A DNA stretch of 5,582 nucleotides from Actinomycetota bacterium (GTDB taxonomy: Bacteria; Actinomycetota; Acidimicrobiia; Acidimicrobiales; Iamiaceae): assembly GCA_017882935.1 (NCBI GenBank), contig JADGOP010000186.1, positions 1-5,582 on the forward strand, given 5' to 3'. This document shows, piece by piece, positions 4,637-5,582 of the stretch. The notes under the pieces are model-generated. The model ran no database searches. It worked only from the letters and a program-made list of their open reading frames with translations, and was not told the DNA's origin. The translations under genes and the position numbers were made by a program. The first letter of the stretch is position 1. The number at the start of each line of letters is the position of its first letter.

Positions 4637-5582
4637 ATGCGGCGGCTCACTCCACTCCTCGTCGTGGCGCTCGCGCTCGCGGCAGGCTCGTGCTCCTCGA
4701 AGACCGACAACGCCTCGCGCCATGCGACGACCACCACGACCAGCAGTGCGGCGCGCCCGGCCTCCTCCCCGTTCCCGGTGGGCGAGTCCCAGTCCCAGAT
4801 CCTGCGCGACATCCGCACCGATGGCCTCACCGCGGAGCGCGCGCTGATGCTGTTCAGCATCCAGATCGGCCCACTGCCGGGCGTGCCGGCCCACACGGGC
4901 TCCGTCGACACGACCGACTTCGACGGCTCGATGGCGACGAGCTACCTGTACCGGGTCTGGGACGAGCTCACGGTCGCGCAGCGCAAGGCGGCGGCGAGAC
5001 TGCTCGGTCAACCGAACCAGGCCGCTCCGCCCACGACCATCTCGTTCGGACGTGGGGCTGCGGGCGGCACCACCACGCCGGCACCACGGCAGATCAGCCT
5101 CGGCTCGCCCACCTCTCGGCGTGACACACCCGCGTACGACTATCTGCACCTGGCCGAGTCGGCGTCCGTGGCGGAAGCGGCCGAACTCGGGGCGAAGCCG
5201 ATCTCGAAGTTCCAGATCGACGTCTCCTACGACCTGCCCGGCACGGCCTATGCCTCGACGACCTGGTACTACAAGCCCTGGTACGCCACGGCCTACCAAC
5301 CGTTCGGCGATGGCTGTCACATCACGATCTGGAACCAGAAGATGGCAGCGGTCCCCGGCAACGACGCGGCGGCCGTCATGGCGCACGAGGTGTTCCACTG
5401 CTACCAGCAGGTCGCGGTGGGATCCGGCGAGGCGGTCGCGACCGTGTCCCCGTGGGTCGAGGAGGGCGAGGCCACGTGGGTCATGGCCCAGGTCGTGCCG
5501 AGCGGGTCCGGCGTGGTCGAGAACAAGTGGTCGAAGTACACGTTCACGCCGATGACGGCCTACGTCGACCGCTCCTACGACG
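4637..5582 (+). CDS. Putative lipoprotein metallopeptidase with HEXXH motif (3' partial)
   Basis: The open frame from ATG 4637 has no stop and leaves the window after 315 full codons. The N-terminus MRRLTPLLVVALALAAGSC is a lipoprotein signal peptide: two Arg, a hydrophobic core, and a slightly relaxed lipobox AGSC with C19 as the lipidation site. A Thr/Ser/Ala linker (about 29-45) follows, then a domain not recognised by name, with Tyr/Trp-rich TTWYYKPWYATAYQPFGDGCH ahead of the catalytic part. At 250-254 stands HEVFH, the zinc-binding and catalytic motif of metallopeptidases. 22 residues further is WVEEGEATW, where E276 is a good third zinc ligand, as in gluzincins (HEXXH plus a downstream EGxA). 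A surface-anchored protease is inferred; substrate unknown. Its codons are less strictly GC-ending (AGA, CAA, TAT, GAA, AGT occur) than those of glmU and prs. A strong SD precedes it and it probably has its own promoter. The C-terminus is missing. Confidence 0.8.
   Translation, partial: MRRLTPLLVVALALAAGSCSSKTDNASRHATTTTTSSAARPASSPFPVGESQSQILRDIRTDGLTAERALMLFSIQIGPLPGVPAHTGSVDTTDFDGSMATSYLYRVWDELTVAQRKAAARLLGQPNQAAPPTTISFGRGAAGGTTTPAPRQISLGSPTSRRDTPAYDYLHLAESASVAEAAELGAKPISKFQIDVSYDLPGTAYASTTWYYKPWYATAYQPFGDGCHITIWNQKMAAVPGNDAAAVMAHEVFHCYQQVAVGSGEAVATVSPWVEEGEATWVMAQVVPSGSGVVENKWSKYTFTPMTAYVDRSYD

Noticed and set aside
4070..5398. Minus-strand frame opposite prs and the lipoprotein gene
   Set aside because: No recognisable motifs; it lies opposite the well-supported prs and the HEXXH lipoprotein.
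5052..5555. Second + strand frame within the lipoprotein gene
   Set aside because: Arg/Ser/Pro-rich shadow; the frame from 4637 has an SD, a signal peptide and the HEVFH motif.

Overview
The window looks like chromosomal core-genome DNA from a high-GC Gram-positive bacterium of the Actinomycetota. An Acidimicrobiia-like lineage is my guess and is inference. The evidence is the very high G+C with strongly GC-ending codons, the run DPBB-domain cell-wall protein / rsmA / ispE (the position and order of the actinobacterial rpfB-ksgA-ispE cluster), a 32-residue bS22-type ribosomal protein that is typical of actinobacteria, and tRNA-Gln followed by glmU and prs.

Left part (1-2002, + strand): the 3' end of a secreted cell-wall protein with a Pro/Thr/Ala-rich linker and a C-terminal RlpA-like double-psi beta-barrel; then rsmA (16S rRNA dimethyladenosine transferase); then ispE (CDP-ME kinase of the MEP isoprenoid pathway). 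rsmA and ispE are only 7 nt apart and the ispE ribosome-binding site overlaps the rsmA stop codon, so they are probably translationally coupled. A perfect 11-bp GC hairpin follows ispE.

Middle (2003-2442): a tiny minus-strand gene for bS22, convergent with ispE; a GC-rich divergent spacer; and a complete tRNA-Gln(UUG) on the + strand without encoded CCA.

Right part (2443-5582, + strand): glmU and prs, 26 nt apart and likely one operon. They supply UDP-GlcNAc for peptidoglycan, and PRPP for nucleotide, His and Trp synthesis. The GlmU copy keeps the whole uridyltransferase domain but stops part-way through the left-handed beta-helix, before the acetyltransferase active site. No remnant of the missing part can lie between it and prs. 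After prs, where many actinobacteria carry rplY and pth, there is instead the start of a lipoprotein with an HEXXH metallopeptidase signature, which runs off the window end.

Most of the window is ordinary housekeeping DNA. I do not see a new multi-gene system. The points most worth following up are the shortened GlmU, the HEXXH lipoprotein, the degenerate RlpA-like domain in the RpfB position, and a recurring TAG-type -10-like element.
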